This document shows positions 12,020-24,412 of a DNA stretch of 64,000 nt, piece after piece. The notes below the pieces were generated by a model. The model did no database searches. It was not told the origin of the DNA and saw only the letters and a list, made by a program, of their open reading frames with translations. Where the stretch lies: positions 3,683,645 through 3,747,644 of the forward strand of contig NW_009799101.1 of NCBI RefSeq assembly GCF_000213175.1, read 5' to 3'. The DNA is from Neurospora tetrasperma FGSC 2508 (taxonomy: Eukaryota > Ascomycota > Sordariomycetes > Sordariales > Sordariaceae). Position numbers and translations under genes: made by a program. Position 1 is the first letter of the stretch, and each line of letters starts with the position of its first letter.

Positions 12020-12923
12020 TCAAGGGCCACCAATAGCAGTAGTGATCGGACCCGTCTCAATGTAGATGCCAGAAAAGTAGAAGTCCTCCGTTGTATCGCC
12101 ATACCCGTTCCTAGGAAGCTCCAGGACGCCCAAGTGCCAATCCGCACCGTTAGACGAAGTTGAGACTGAAACAGGGGCGACGACTTGCTTCAGAGGCTCG
12201 CCGCCCTCGGAGTGCCAGAAACCGACCTTGTTGGCGCTGAAGTCCTGTGTATCGTTGCAAAAAAAGACAAATCAGTTTCTACTCCATTACTAACATTCAT
12301 GACGGACTTTCCGTTCAACCCAACCCAACCCAACCCAACGTAACAAATCGAAAAGGACTTACAATCTCATAAGCAACATTATGCCAAACCCCCGCCTTCC
12401 ACTCCGTCTTCCACCCACTCCTCTGATTCGTCATCCATTGCAAGTTGGGATTACTTGTCCCTGACTCCCCGGAAATCCATCCACTCTTCAACTCGGTAAA
12501 ATGACTTTCAAAGAAACAAATTTGATGTTCCCTATACACACTGGGCGCATTCTTGTCGCTCCTCATGATGCTGAAATGATAGTACACTTTTCCCCTGTTA
12601 ATCGCTTCCTTGGTCTGCGGGATTAGTTCGATACGGCGCATGTTCTGCCCGTTCCAGTACGCCGTGTTGTCGAGCGTGAACCGGGCGCCCTGGCGGGAGC
12701 GCGTGTCGTTGGGGTTTTTGTAGGCTTCGGAGAGGGATATGTACTTGTCGACGGGGGAGGAGCCGTGGATGTAGTATTGGTAAGGACCGACTTGATTGGA
12801 CCAGGACCACTTGTTGAGGTCCGAGGCAGAGGTGAAGTCATTGAAGCGGCCGTCCCAGAGGAGGGTGGCATGGGTGGTTGAAAAAGCCGAAAGAACAGCG
12901 GCTAGGAGAGTGGTTGACTTCAT
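12020..12923 (-). CDS. secreted GH131-type beta-glucanase (two exons)
   Basis: Exon 1 is 12923-12363 and exon 2 is 12244-12020, split by a 118-bp intron with a GTAAGT donor and ACACAG acceptor. The join reads NVAYEI|DFSANKVGFWHS, matching glycoside hydrolase family 131. The product is 261 residues. A signal peptide of about 18 residues (MKSTTLLAAVLSAFSTTHA) precedes the mature start LLWDGRF. Conserved stretches include NKWSWSNQVGPYQYYIHG, RQGARFTLDNTAYWNGQ, MRRIELIPQT and YREHQICFFESHFTELK. Characterised family members cleave beta-1,3-, beta-1,6- and beta-1,4-glucans, so this is probably an extracellular plant-polymer or fungal-wall enzyme. There is no cellulose-binding module. A sugar transporter gene lies upstream on the same strand. 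Confidence 0.9.
12316..12340. repeat. pentanucleotide microsatellite (CAACC)n in GH131 intron
   Basis: Nearly five tandem copies of CAACC (the fifth ends CAACG) sit within the intron of the GH131 gene, close to its donor site. On the transcript strand they read (GGTTG)n. Confidence 0.9.
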
Positions 12924-13888
12924 TTCTTTTTGTGGTTGAGATGTGGGTATGAAGTGAAGGAGAAAATAGTGTCGAGGTGAAGGGGAGGTACACAATATGG
13001 GGGGATCAGAGGGAGGTTAAAGTACATCTTTGGGGGGCAAGAGAGAGAGAAATGCGGGTGTTTGTAGTATTTAGGACTTGTGTTCACACACAAGCAACCT
13101 ATGCATATGGTAGTAATTAACTTGCATTTTCTCCGAAGATGGATGTATCAAAGAGTAATATGGGAGAGGGAACAACGTTCCGTTACTGGAGGAAGAACAG
13201 CTCATGCACAGAGTTGGAGTGCAAATTGCGGACGGCAGCTTCCGATCTTCTACGTACGGGCGATATTGATCAGCAGGATCGATGCCCTCGCAGTTTAGCC
13301 TGTAATGATCTTCCCCCGGCATCAACCACATGGGGCTGACTATAGCCTATTGGAGGCTTCATGGAGATTCTCAGCCGTTGCGTGATTGATAACCTTGACT
13401 GCTTGATCGAATCCGGGTCAGGCTGTCAGAATGCATTGGACTGTTGTAGCTTTAGCAACCTCACGACTTTTACCTCGGAAAGCATGGCAAGTGCGATAGT
13501 TTCCTGTCTTAAACCTAGACCACTGTCTAAACTAAATTCTGATGAGGATTACTGTTCTGAAGATGTCACCCCAAGGATCCTGGAAGGAAAAATTCTTACC
13601 GAGACACGACGATCGCGTTGTGTGGCCCAGCACGTTAAGATGAACAAAGTGCGCGGCGCTGATGAACCATTACCCAGGCTAGAAAACCAGAGATCCCAAA
13701 CGAAACGATAAAAGAAACCCAACTCGCTGCATCTTCTCATAATTGCCCGCTCTTCCGAAGGTATGACTGCCCACAACTGTAGCGTATGGTACGTATCCAA
13801 TGGTCTATACTCCGTGATGAGTTGACATAGAGTTGAGGTCAAGTTCGACCAAACAATGTTCCAAAGGTCGAACGTTTACGGCAGGCTT
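12924..13888. other. promoter region of GH131 gene / transporter 3' flank
   Basis: About 960 bp between two minus-strand genes. It should hold the GH131 promoter and the transporter 3' UTR. Short frames such as 13361-13711 (+) show no similarity that I recognise. Confidence 0.55.
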
Positions 13889-16033
13889 TTAGTACTCCAT
13901 GCCACCGAAGCTCTTGTTCCGGACAAGAGTTGCACGTTCGAGACTCGCTCGTGGAGGCTGATCGAAAGAGCGGCTTCGACTATGTACATTCGGTCTCGGA
14001 GCGGCATCTCCTTCCTCTACCGCACTGATTTCGTCATAGGTGACAGTAGGCTCGTCCCGAATGCGGTGAATGAAGAGGGCCGAGATTAAAACTGTGATAC
14101 CACCGAGAGCCAAGACAATGGCAATACTGTGATCACCGGGCGTTCCTCGAGGTTTCTGAAAGAGGCGGAAAATGATGCTGCTTGCTACCGTAGCAATGAT
14201 TTGCGGTGCGGCAATTGCCATGTTGTGAATGCCGAGGATCACACCTGCCTGATCCGCTGCTTCTTCATCATCTTTGCCCAGGTCGCTGTCCTGGTTTCCA
14301 TCGGACGAGTACCCATCCAGGGTGTCGAGGCGACTGGGTGAAAGGCGCTGTTGCTGAGACCGCCGTTCCTCGTCACGCTGAGATATTTCAGCGCTGATGA
14401 TTGCCCAGGGCGCCCATAGTGTCAAAGCCCAGGTGATGCCGACGAGACCAATGAGAACAGTGGCTGCTGTAACGGTTCGTACGAATACGGTACAAAGCAT
14501 ACAGCCAGTGAATAGTATTTGCGAAAACATCCAGGCACGGCGAAGTGTGAATCCGGGGATGATCAGATGACGGGTCCATGACCTCTGTTCGGGCTCGTAA
14601 TCCTTAATTACTACTGCAGGAGCCTCGCCAGGGGCAACGGCCGTAACCATCGATTGGTCGTAGGTTGGCGCGATGAAGAATGGCAGGAAGATGTTTGTGG
14701 CCAGACTTGTGATGGCAAAAATGAGCAAGGCAAAAGTGCCAACCTGTGTTGCCCTTTCATACAACTCGTCGAGCTCCTTGTCAGTCATATTCGGGTTTTC
14801 TTCGAGATATGGCTCGGCGTAAATCTCTCCAATGTAGGATGAAGTATAGAAGAGCATGGGGAAGAAACCGATCCAGGCACAGAACTGGACTTGGCAGACT
14901 TTCTTGGTTTGCGGCGGCAGGCGTTTGATCGATGTGAAAATCTTCTTGAAGAAGGCAACCACCCCAGGCTTGTCCTTTGCTGGAGGTCCCTCGAGTCTTG
15001 GATCCCTCTCCTTGATGAAAAGGCAAGTCATGAGAACGGTTGTACCGAGGGCAAGGCTGGCAATACCACAGAGTTCCTTGAACTGACTATCCCCAAGCCA
15101 CCAAAAGACTGGGGCAAGATTGGCGTATCCGGCGAGATAACCGCAAATATTGCCGATGCCTACGAACCTGCTGGCCATAGCATTTGCCATTTCTTCAAGG
15201 CGTTAGTAATCGATGGCGTCGATGTATTGGGGCTTTATCGGAGGAGTACATACCTTGCTGGTGAGTGGGCGCACAGTCAACGATGAAGGCGCGAATCGCT
15301 GCTTGGACTGGAATTGACAGGTCAGCAGGGCACATAGATTCAGGTCGGGGATTGCGAGTGTCATACCAGTATTGATGGCGAAATCAAGGATATAGATCCA
15401 GAGCACGGCGGTACAAATAATGCACAACTTGACGCTTTCGGACTGAGGGTCGGCTCCAAAGAGCCCGAGGATGCCAGTAACAATCTCTCGGGTCCAGGCA
15501 AGGAACATCAGCGAGAGTATCGTGGCGGCAGCACCTCCGAGCATGAAGGGCTTGCGCTTGCCCCAGCGGATGCGACAGTTGTCACTCATCATGCCGACGT
15601 ATGGTTGCACCAAGGTTCCCGAGAGAGGACCAGCAATCCAAACCAAGGCCATCAAAGACTTGCTGATGCCGAGAGAGAGCAGATATGGAGATCCGTTGGA
15701 CATCTCAACTGACCAAGCAATCTGCAGGCCGCCGATGCTGATGGTCAAAAGGATCATATACCATACGCTCTTTGTGGTTTGGAACTCGTCGGCCGAGTCG
15801 GCACCTTGATCGCTGGAGGAGCCATCCTGATTATCGACTGGAGAGAGCAGTGGCGACTGTTCGCCGACAAGGAATTGCTGATTTGTGTCTTCGCTCGCAC
15901 CGTCGCGACGACCGGTACTGAGGCGTGATGCCGGCTCTTCGCGACGAGATTTGGGCTGTTCCGATTGTTGTTGATGGCCTTCGTTGCCTGCGGGGCGGGC
16001 CCGGTCTGGATGCTCTGCTAATGACGACGTCAT
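13889..16033 (-). CDS. SUT/SLC45-type sugar-proton symporter, MFS/GPH family (three exons)
   Basis: Exons are 16033-15367, 15307-15254 and 15192-13889. Introns of 59 and 61 bp have GTATGA and GTATGT donors. The 54-bp middle exon restores NTVQAAIRAFIVDCAPTHQQEMANAMASR, the typical family sequence. The product is 674 residues. A hydrophilic N-terminus of about 90 residues precedes some 12 hydrophobic segments starting with the MILLTISIGGLQIAWSVE region. GPLSGTLVQPYVGMMSD and RIRWGKRKPFMLGG form the loop motif of sucrose transporters and SLC45 proteins. Family members (plant SUTs, fission yeast Sut1) import sucrose or maltose with protons across the plasma membrane; the substrate here is unknown. 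A long central cytoplasmic loop and a Ser-rich C-terminal tail could carry regulatory phosphorylation. Confidence 0.88.
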
Positions 16034-17406
16034 GCGGAGATGTGGGCTATCGATGCGTTTGGGTGACCTGCGTCTCTCGATCGCGCGTAATGGATGCCTT
16101 TATAACGGCTAGGGATAGAGTATTGACGAGTCCCTCTGCGCTGAGCTGCTGGGAAATAAAAACGGTTTGTTGCGATGCGCAGTTGGGTCGGGATTGGGTT
16201 GTTGAGACGGGAGGGTTATGTAGGTCTGTAGGTAGAAGGAGAGAAGTTGGTGTGTTAGTGTTTGTTAGAGGAGGCAATGAATAAGTGCCCTGCCGCGGAT
16301 TACACCACCGTGGTGGCCCAGTGCCCAACGAGCGATTCGCCAGAGATATCGAAATGTCCTTCGTGTTGAAGCTAGGTAGGTACTTACTGCTGCTCCACCA
16401 AACAACATGCAGTTAGTCTTTCAAACAACGTTAAAGGCGAATCTAAGGTGCAAAGTGATCAAATTGGGCAAGAGCTGACCAGGATGTTATGTAATGAGCA
16501 AACGATCAGTTCCCAACATCACACAGCTTGGTGCTCAGGCGAGCTTGTCGCTTGTCCGTAATCGTCACGCGGGCAAGTCAACGAATGCCACGAGACCGTC
16601 GTGATTCGATTGGATCGATTGCTGCGAATCTTCGACTTGCTGAATGAGGGTCAAATGAGGGGGAGACAGACACAGGGCAAGTCGCAGACCCAAGGTCGGA
16701 CAGGAGAAGCTTAAAGGCACAGAAAGGGTCAACGAGATGGTCAAGAGAGTCTAAAAGAGGTCTAGACTATGAGACAGACGCACTAACAATTACAAGGCTG
16801 GGGCAGCACAGCCAAACCGAGCGATGAGACATTCATGCGACGAGATAGGTACGTACACCCACGTCGCCCGGGCGCCCGTCACGGTGTCAGCACGCGGCTG
16901 CTTGGCGATGAAGTCCGCAATAACAGCAGGCATCACCAAAGTCGTCGTCGTATATGATCGTCCATACCACAATCATAACCCACAAAAGCAACGCCAGAAG
17001 CCCATATCTATTGATCCAGATCAAGAGCTGGCTTGGATGTCCCCTGCTGCTTTTTGTCGTCCTCTCAGTCCTACTACCTTCGGTTCATCGCGGGTCTAGA
17101 TTCACAATTATCATACGTTTCTTCAAGAAAGCTTGCAAAAGCTCGTGATGGCACATAGCATCTTAACCGACGTACTGGCAGCTTATGTTGCAACCGCTTG
17201 CGTGCCGTACATTGAATCAGCTTCTATACGAGGAATAGGGTCCCAGAATCCTTGTATATGGGAAATCGACATTCGGGCCATAAAAGGACAGCATCTGTCA
17301 AAGGTAACCAGTCTCTTCGTCAAGCTGCCTTATCATTGTTGCCCTCCCTGGACGGCCTCAACTAGAACTTCGATCCGTCGTCTTCCCCCCACCCCACGTC
17401 GCAAGC
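16034..17406. other. divergent promoter region
   Basis: About 1.37 kb between the divergent transporter and methyltransferase genes. No gene or repeat was recognised. Confidence 0.55.
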
Positions 17407-18527
17407 ATGGTCGCCAGTCCCAAAGCTAAGGAGGCAATGCCGGCTCCCGCCTCACGACCGGCGGCGGCAGGGGGGCCGCCAGTCCCGATCTCGGCCCCGC
17501 TCACTGCCGAAGCTGCAGGCAACTTGGGCATTCTCCTGCTTCGCATTGGCAACAAGCACAGGGGGAAGATGCCGCCGACGATACGGACGATACTGCCTCC
17601 ACCATCGGCTCCCTTCCCTCCAGCACCGCTTCCCTCTCCCAGAGCATCTTTGAGTATCGTAAAATTTTTGGAAGGACTTACCACAGCGACGTTGGCAATG
17701 CTGAAGCATGGCAGCCCAATGACGCGCGTCACGCCGAAGCGATGGACATCTTCCATCACTTGAACACCCTCATCCTCTCCGGAAAGCTGTATACCGCCCC
17801 ACTTCCAAAGAAAATCCAGAAGGCCGTCGACATTGGAACTGGCACAGGCATTTGGGCCTTCGACTTTGCTGACGAGTTCCCTGAAGCCGAAGTCATCGGC
17901 ACTGACGTCTCGCCCATTCAGCCTACCTGGGTTCCACCCAATCTCAAGTTCGAAATCGATGACTTGAACCTTGAATGGACCTGGCCCGACAACACCTTCG
18001 AGTACATCCATTCACGCAGTTTGATTGGTGTAGTCGAGGACTGGGAGGGGTTCTATCGCCAGGCTTTCCGTTGTTGCAAGCCGGGCGGTTATGTTGAAGA
18101 TGTTAGCAACTCCGTCATGGCTTTCAGTCTGGATGGAATTGTGAAGGAGGGCAGTGCCCTTGACCAGTGGGGGAAGGTCTTCTTTGAGGGCGGAAACAAG
18201 TTCGGAAGAACCTTCAAGATTGTCGAGGATGACATCCACCGAAAGTGTATGGAGAAGGCTGGCTTCGTTGATATTGTCATCAAGGACATCCAGGTGCCTG
18301 TTGGCGCTTGGCCCAAAGACAAGACACAACAGGAACTGGGAATCTGGGCCAAGATGGCGCTGGAGTCAGATCTTGAAGGATACGTCAATTACATCTGGGG
18401 CGTTGTGCTGGGCTGGACTCCTGAGGAAATCAGCACATATTGTGCCGCGTTCAGGAGAGAGCTGAAGAATACCAGAATTCACGGCATGTACACGACTCGC
18501 GTCGCGTACGCACGCAAGCCAGAATAG
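17407..18527 (+). CDS. LaeA-like SAM-dependent methyltransferase (5' end uncertain)
   Basis: The body (about 17562-18527) reads in one frame for about 321 residues. It begins GEDAADDTDDTAS, then SIFEYRKIFGRTYHSD, then the SAM-binding motif I VDIGTGTGIWAFDFADEFP with IGTDVSPIQPTWVPPN. RSLIGVVEDWEGFYRQAF and CCKPGGYVE follow. This is the seven-stranded methyltransferase type shared by LaeA/LLM regulators and TAM-domain enzymes. Family members act in the nucleus or cytosol on secondary metabolism and development; the substrate is usually unknown. The best start is ATG 17407, giving an Ala/Pro-rich leader (MVASPKAKEAMPAP), but it lies in another frame. Joining it would need an intron ending at CACAG (17561), and no convincing GT donor lies in the 44-80 bp before it. 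The first exon is therefore provisional: a non-canonical intron, a different start or a frame error are all possible. Confidence 0.78.
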
Positions 18528-20715
18528 TTTCAACAATAACCTAAATCAGCAGTCAGAGTAGGAGGTGACCTAAGCTTGATGTGGGCGTACTTTGCGTTCA
18601 GTTCGTCCATAGACGGCCATCCATACTGGAGCGAGAGAGCCAACGAACGTAGCAATTTGTACTAAATCGACGCATGATAATGAGCTGGTGTAACAAACAG
18701 ATGGTCAGTTTGGGAATCAATGTTTTATTTGCAAGCCGTCATCAACTATTCCACAACTCGCTCATTCGGACAGTGCGGCGTCAAAGCGTGAAAGTAATGT
18801 CGTAAGAGGGAGGAGGGACGACGGTGCTCTCTATCTCAATCCTATAGCAATCCAAGACAAGATAAGCACGAGGCAGTAATACATGCGCCTGACATGCATA
18901 TCCTGCAGGGGACTGTGAATGTTTTGCACAGTATAATGAAGCAGAAGCGAATGATGGAGGGCAGGGGGAGACTTCGATTTGTTCTCGATGTTTTGCGCCG
19001 CCGCGCGCTAAGGCCGGCAGTCAATACCTAGGGCTAGGCTTTGAATGTGTGCAGTCAGTTTGACAGTCTCCTGTCGTGGGCAACCATCACAAGTCCCTTT
19101 TGGCGGGAAATGCAGTCTTGATGTTTCGTTCTGGGCAATCTTCAAAACTTTGAAAGTTGCAGGGAGATCCCCAGCAAGAGTGGTCACGCTCCGGCAATTG
19201 CGGACTAAACTACTGAATGTATAACAGGAATAAATTGTTCACATAGTCAGCAACCCTATACACGCAGTATGTCATGTTCAGTTTTTTATTTTCCACCTCG
19301 ACTACAATCTAATGTTGGCTTTTTTTATTTTTCTCTTATTTTTTCTTATTTATTTTTTTCCCTTTCGGCTTGGCTTGGTACTCCTAGTCTATTGGAAGAC
19401 ACTTAAACGGCTTTGTCCTGAAACCTACATAGTTAAAATGGAAGGTTAGGTATAGCTCGGAAAGCCATCAACACGATGCACTTTCCATCTTCCAGAAAGA
19501 GCATATTCAAGGTTAGTTCACGCTTTGGTCATATCATGAAGCGAGTGATCAGACAAAAAGTCCTAGGGAAGCTGGCTCGGGGGTCTCGAGCTAACAAACA
19601 AACCAGTTAGCCAGTACATATTGGACTGTACGTAGGATTGTGGACCGGCATCATGTGGAGACTCAAATGGCCGCAGATATGGAATGGACTCTGAAACGTG
19701 AAGGTGGAGGGGTTTCCGACTCCGGCGAGACTGGGTTGGGGTTTCGATGTTCAAGTCATGGTGATCCCCCACATCAGAGTTTTCCGGCTCGACTTTACTC
19801 GTGGTCGGAAAGCCGCAAGAAACCTCCTGACACCTCAAATAAACCACATGTGCGCTCTTGACATCCATACTCAGCGATTCATAGACACCGGTTACAATTG
19901 ATCACTTTTATATGTTGGTAGGAGCTGAGGTTAGACTTGTCGTTAAGTTGTGCTCTTGTCCAAAGGCCGTCCACAAAAAATTCGGGTTACATTGTGTGAC
20001 TCTGCGGAGCTCGAAGCATTTGATGTCGCCAACTTGAGCCCTTTGAGCAATTGATTTTTGGTGCAGATGTTGTATTTTCTGGCTTCACTCTTCACAAATG
20101 TGAAGAATTCCTCAACGAAACCCTTGCAAATAACTGGATGTAACAAACATTTGAGCGTCTTTCCCTGAAAGGCCGCCATAAATTTCTTCATTGATTGAGT
20201 TCCCCTTTATCGGCACAGGCTTTGACTCCTCGAACTCTCTATATGTAGTGTGATCTCTACACTGTACCTCTCTAGTGTATCTCGTATGTAACCGACCGCA
20301 ATGCAGTTAGGATAGGATTGCGGATATCAGTGATCAGATGCCACATGTCCAATCAAAGCTCTCTTCTTGCCAAGCACAGACACCCGGTCCCTGCCCCGCT
20401 ATGCACCAGCCTGAAAGCGCGACCCAACAGCGGGCACGCCTTCAATCTGTCCAACTTTTGGCGACTCTGGACAAACACCAACAACATCTGGACCAGCATT
20501 CCAAGGAATAAGGTCTGATGTCAAGACCGTCGACCTAGACAGCTGTCATTTTCACATCTACAATCAATCAAAGCTTTCATGGTTTCGCAGCACCTTCGCC
20601 GCTGCTCTCCGTCGAGCTACATTTACTTCTCTCCCCGACTCGCCGCAGTCCGGGCAACTTGCGCCAAGCTCGAAATCACCAGTGTCGCCCTACAGAACAC
20701 CACCACAACCTTACG
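18528..20715. other. 2.2-kb intergenic region
   Basis: Between the methyltransferase and the exchanger, both on the plus strand. It has a T-rich stretch near 19320-19370 and the open frame 19943-20191 (-), 82 codons from ATG, with no family I recognise. The 3' part should be the exchanger promoter. Confidence 0.5.
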
Positions 20716-22958
20716 ATGCTCTCCGAGGTGATAGCTGGCTCCCTGGCGGAGCTCGCAAGTATGTTCAACTTTCCTCTTTGCGCCAAATTTGGCCCCTACG
20801 GATCGATACTAACGTGTGATCGTGTCCAGAGAGAGATGAAGAAGACCCCGGGGGTAAGGCCAATCCACCTCTTGATGTACAGCGCTTCCAGAGAGGCTAA
20901 CGAGACGCAACAACAGCCGAAAACCCGACCAAACAGGAGATGTACTCTGCAATGGCCATCTTCATCTTCATCTTGCTTCTCATGACAGCCTTCTTCACGA
21001 GTTATATCATGCAGGAGAGGAAGATTCAGGCTGTGCACGAAACCGTTGTGTCTATCTTTGCCGGTATGATGCTATTCCCAGACCTGCCGTAGCCATACGC
21101 TTACTGACACCGACTCTCATCAGGTATGGTCGTTGGTCTCATCATCCGAATCTCCGACAGCGACAACATCCAAAGCTTGCTTAGCTTCAGTCCGCAAATC
21201 TTTTTCAACCTTCTGCTACCTCCGATTATCCTCTCGTCCGGCTACGAATTACACCAGGCGAACTTCTTTCGGAATATTGGCACAATTTTGACCTTTGCTT
21301 TTGCTGGCACTGCAATATCGGCTGTCGTCATCGGTGTGCTACTGTGGTTGTATACCAGGATCCCGCTCGAAGGGCTGGAGGTGACCTTTAGAGAGGCAAT
21401 ACAAGTTGGTGCGTCTTTGTCTGCCACGGACCCCGTCACGATTTTGGCAATCTTCAACTCCTTCAAGGTCGATCCGCAGCTGTACACGGTTATCTTTGGC
21501 GAATCGATCTTGAACGATGCTATTGCCATTGTTATCTTCGAGTCGGCGCAACATGCGGAAGGAAACGGACAGCGAATCGGCGTAGTCAGTATCATCCATG
21601 GTATTTGGTATTTCTTGAAGGAGTTTTTCGGCAGCTTGGCAATTGGATCTGTTGTTGGCATTTTGGCTGCCGTACTTCTCAAGTTTACTTACCTTAGGCG
21701 GTATCCCAAGATGGAGAGCTGCATGATTGTTCTGATTGCGTACTCGACCTATTTCTTTTCACAGGCCATCCAGATGTCCGGTAAGACCTGCCACTCCTTA
21801 TTTACATTTTCCAGGACAAATTCTGACCCCGCAATAGGCATCGTGTCGCTGCTCTTCTGCGGCATCACACTTAAGCATTATGCATATTTCAACATGTCAC
21901 GCCGGACTCAGCTGACCACCAAGTTCTTTTTCCAAGTCCTTGCTCAGCTATCTGAAAATTTTATCTTCATTTATCTTGGCTTGTCACTATTTACGGAGAA
22001 GAACTTGGTGTATCAGCCTCTTCTGATTATCATAACAGTCCTATCGGTATGCGCAGCAAGGTGGCTGGCAGTTTTCCCTCTGTCGCGACTCATCAACTGG
22101 TTCATTCGATACAGGGCTCGGCGCCATGGCAGGGAAGCTGCTGATGTATTGCCTTACAACTACCAAGCGATGCTCTTCTGGGCAGGCTTGCGTGGTGCCG
22201 TCGGTGTGGCTCTTGCCGCAGCGTTCACTGGCAAGAGCAGGTTCGCCTTGCAAGCGACCGTGCTTGTTGTCGTTGTGCTCACTGTCATTATTTTCGGTGG
22301 AACTACCGCCCGCATGTTGGAGATTCTTGAGATCAAGACTGGTGTTGTTGAGGAAATTGACTCAGATGACGAGTTCGATATCGAAGCCATCCATGGCGGA
22401 ACTTGGCACAAGCGGTCAGGCACGGGCATCGGGTTCAGCGCCCCTCGTAGGGGGTCAACCGTGCCATTGGGGAACCTCGATTCGGAGAGGAATGGAAGTC
22501 CCGGTAGCAGGAGCGGGTGGGCATCTGGACATCGATCCCCGAATCCCATGCCAAGAAGACAGTCGAGCCGTCTTGATGTCAAGAACGGCAACGACCATGA
22601 GAGGGTGGATTTACTGGGAGTCTCAGGGAACAATACCGACTCGGAGATTGGTAGTGATATCGACACGTCAGATTTGCCACCACCCGCTCCCAGAAGGAGA
22701 CCGAGTCCGATACCGGGAGGTGGAGATGCGGATCTGGAAGCTGGACCTGGCGAGCGTGGCAGCGGATGGAATAGATCAACTTCTAACAACGAAGGTGGTC
22801 AAGGTCTCAGTGCCACAGCTGCTATTCGACAGCTCTTTAGCAGCGAAGATCCAACGGCACTGTTCAGACAGTTTGACGAGAACTATATAAAACCGAAACT
22901 CTTATTAGACGGAGGAACAGGAAGGGGAGGACACGGTGGTCCCTCGGGGTCTGGCTAG
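20716..22958 (+). CDS. nhx1: endosomal/vacuolar Na+(K+)/H+ exchanger, NHX type (five exons)
   Basis: Exons are 20716-20758, 20830-20853, 20917-21063, 21124-21780 and 21838-22958; all joins keep phase. The product is 663 residues. The second exon is only 24 bp. The last intron (57 bp) is a multiple of three with no stop, so an unspliced reading looks open; removing it restores AIQMSGIVSLLFCGITLKHY, the family sequence. Motifs include the amiloride-site-like FFNLLLPPIILSSGYEL, GASLSATDPVTILAIF, ESILNDAIAIVIFES with the transport-site acidic residues, and GLRGAVGVALAAAF. About 12 membrane segments are followed by a tail of about 200 residues rich in Ser, Pro, Gly and acidic residues. By family it exchanges cytosolic Na+ or K+ for lumenal H+ in late endosomes or vacuoles, controlling pH and salt tolerance. 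Confidence 0.92.
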
Positions 22959-24412
22959 GAGCATAAGGCCTGACTAAAATATGTCGTGAGTTGTTACAGC
23001 GAATGAAATATATCATGTCTACTCACCATGTGGTGACTCTATTAGTCGAGCACGCCAGTGTCTCAACATCCCTGGTTCCCGAGGGCAAAGGAGTTGTTCA
23101 ATAACGGACACTCTGACTTGATTTGCGATGTCGACTCAACTCATAACGATTGGCACTGTGCTCTCGAAGTAGTGTAAGCTTAGCTGGAGTTGTTCTTTGT
23201 GTGGGATACGCCTTGTACGAATTATTGTGAACCCAGACTGCGCCATTGGGATACGCAAGCAGTCTGACGAGGCTCGAACCTTGAACACCTACAAGAACAA
23301 AGCCACGGCGTGCAAGTAACACACAACTAGCGAATCACAATCGCGGATTCTATCCCTTACTGGTAGTAGCTGCAAACTAGTGTAGTGTATGTATTTAGGA
23401 TTGGCAATTATGCCATTTTCGTGCCTGATCAACTCGGATGATTTTACCGTTGGTGATTGACGAATGACTCGTTTGCTAGCAAGAATCTCCCTGAAAGTCC
23501 GTTTCAATCGCATGGCCGCGCGTTACGCATCCAACCGACTCGGCGAGGAGACGCTCGGAAAGATTTAGAACCTGCACTGCCTCGTTTTCGAAAAATGTCC
23601 AACAGCCAATGGAAATCCATTCTGCCTTGTGAAAGGATCAACATCAGCTTGAAAGTCTTGCCGCTCCCCATCCTGGAAAAATAAAATAAAGTGCATACGC
23701 GGAAAGGTAGAGCAACTGACACCCGCGGCCAACAAAGTGATAGTATGACATGATTGGAGTGCCGCTGGCAACGTTGACGTTCTCTGCAAGGCCCCGTTCT
23801 TTGGTGTTGCAGCGCCCCGGGCTCACTGTGCATTTCTGGTGGATCCTAGTCACATTCCTCAGCCTGCAGGGAGCTCCAGCCCTGTTGGAGGAGCCACCAC
23901 GACCGGGAGAGTGGGGTGTGGGGTTCCTGCCCACTTCCTTGTAAACATGGAGCTCGTGGCCTGGAAGGAATCCCGCTTGGCGTTTGGTCATCAGGGCAGA
24001 TTCGGGGACGGACAGGGGTTGGCGGGGCAGCGTCTTGGAACTCCATCTGATCTTCTGGACTTCCTTCCACATACATTACCTCTACTATGACTCCCTTTCT
24101 CCATTGTTCATCTTCTCTTGTTTGCGTTTCTTTTGTAGATTGGGTCTTTTGCTCATTGTTACCAAGACGAGCTGGAGGCTACTTCACCTCGAACACGAGA
24201 CTAGGTTTACACCAAGTTTACACGCAGTTATTGCGCCTGTCAGGATTACATCACTCCCGGAAACTTATATCACCTGTCGATACCTATAGGGGCACTTCCA
24301 GCCATCGAGTGAATCAGACAAAGCAATACCGCGTCGAGGAGAGACATAGCTTTTCTGCAGGGATCACTGTAAGCTAGTACCCGAGACAGCTTCATCTCCT
24401 CCCCAACAAACG
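22959..24412. other. 1.45-kb intergenic region
   Basis: Between two plus-strand genes. It holds the exchanger 3' flank and the next promoter. Only short frames without recognisable content occur. A box B-like GGTTCGAGCC on the minus strand near 23270 has no tRNA around it. Confidence 0.55.

Noticed and set aside
12316-12340. telomere-like (GGTTG)n in an intron
   Set aside because: The unit is a pentanucleotide and differs from the fungal telomere repeat TTAGGG; this is an ordinary microsatellite.
13889-18527. possible secondary-metabolite cluster around the LaeA-like methyltransferase
   Set aside because: No polyketide synthase, peptide synthetase, terpene cyclase, P450 or cluster regulator is nearby.
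19943-20191. 82-codon minus-strand frame from a true ATG
   Set aside because: No recognisable family, no splice partner found, and the length is compatible with chance. It could still be a small gene.
23265-23285. box B-like GGTTCGAGCC on the minus strand, possible tRNA
   Set aside because: No box A at the right distance and no acceptor-stem pairing around it.
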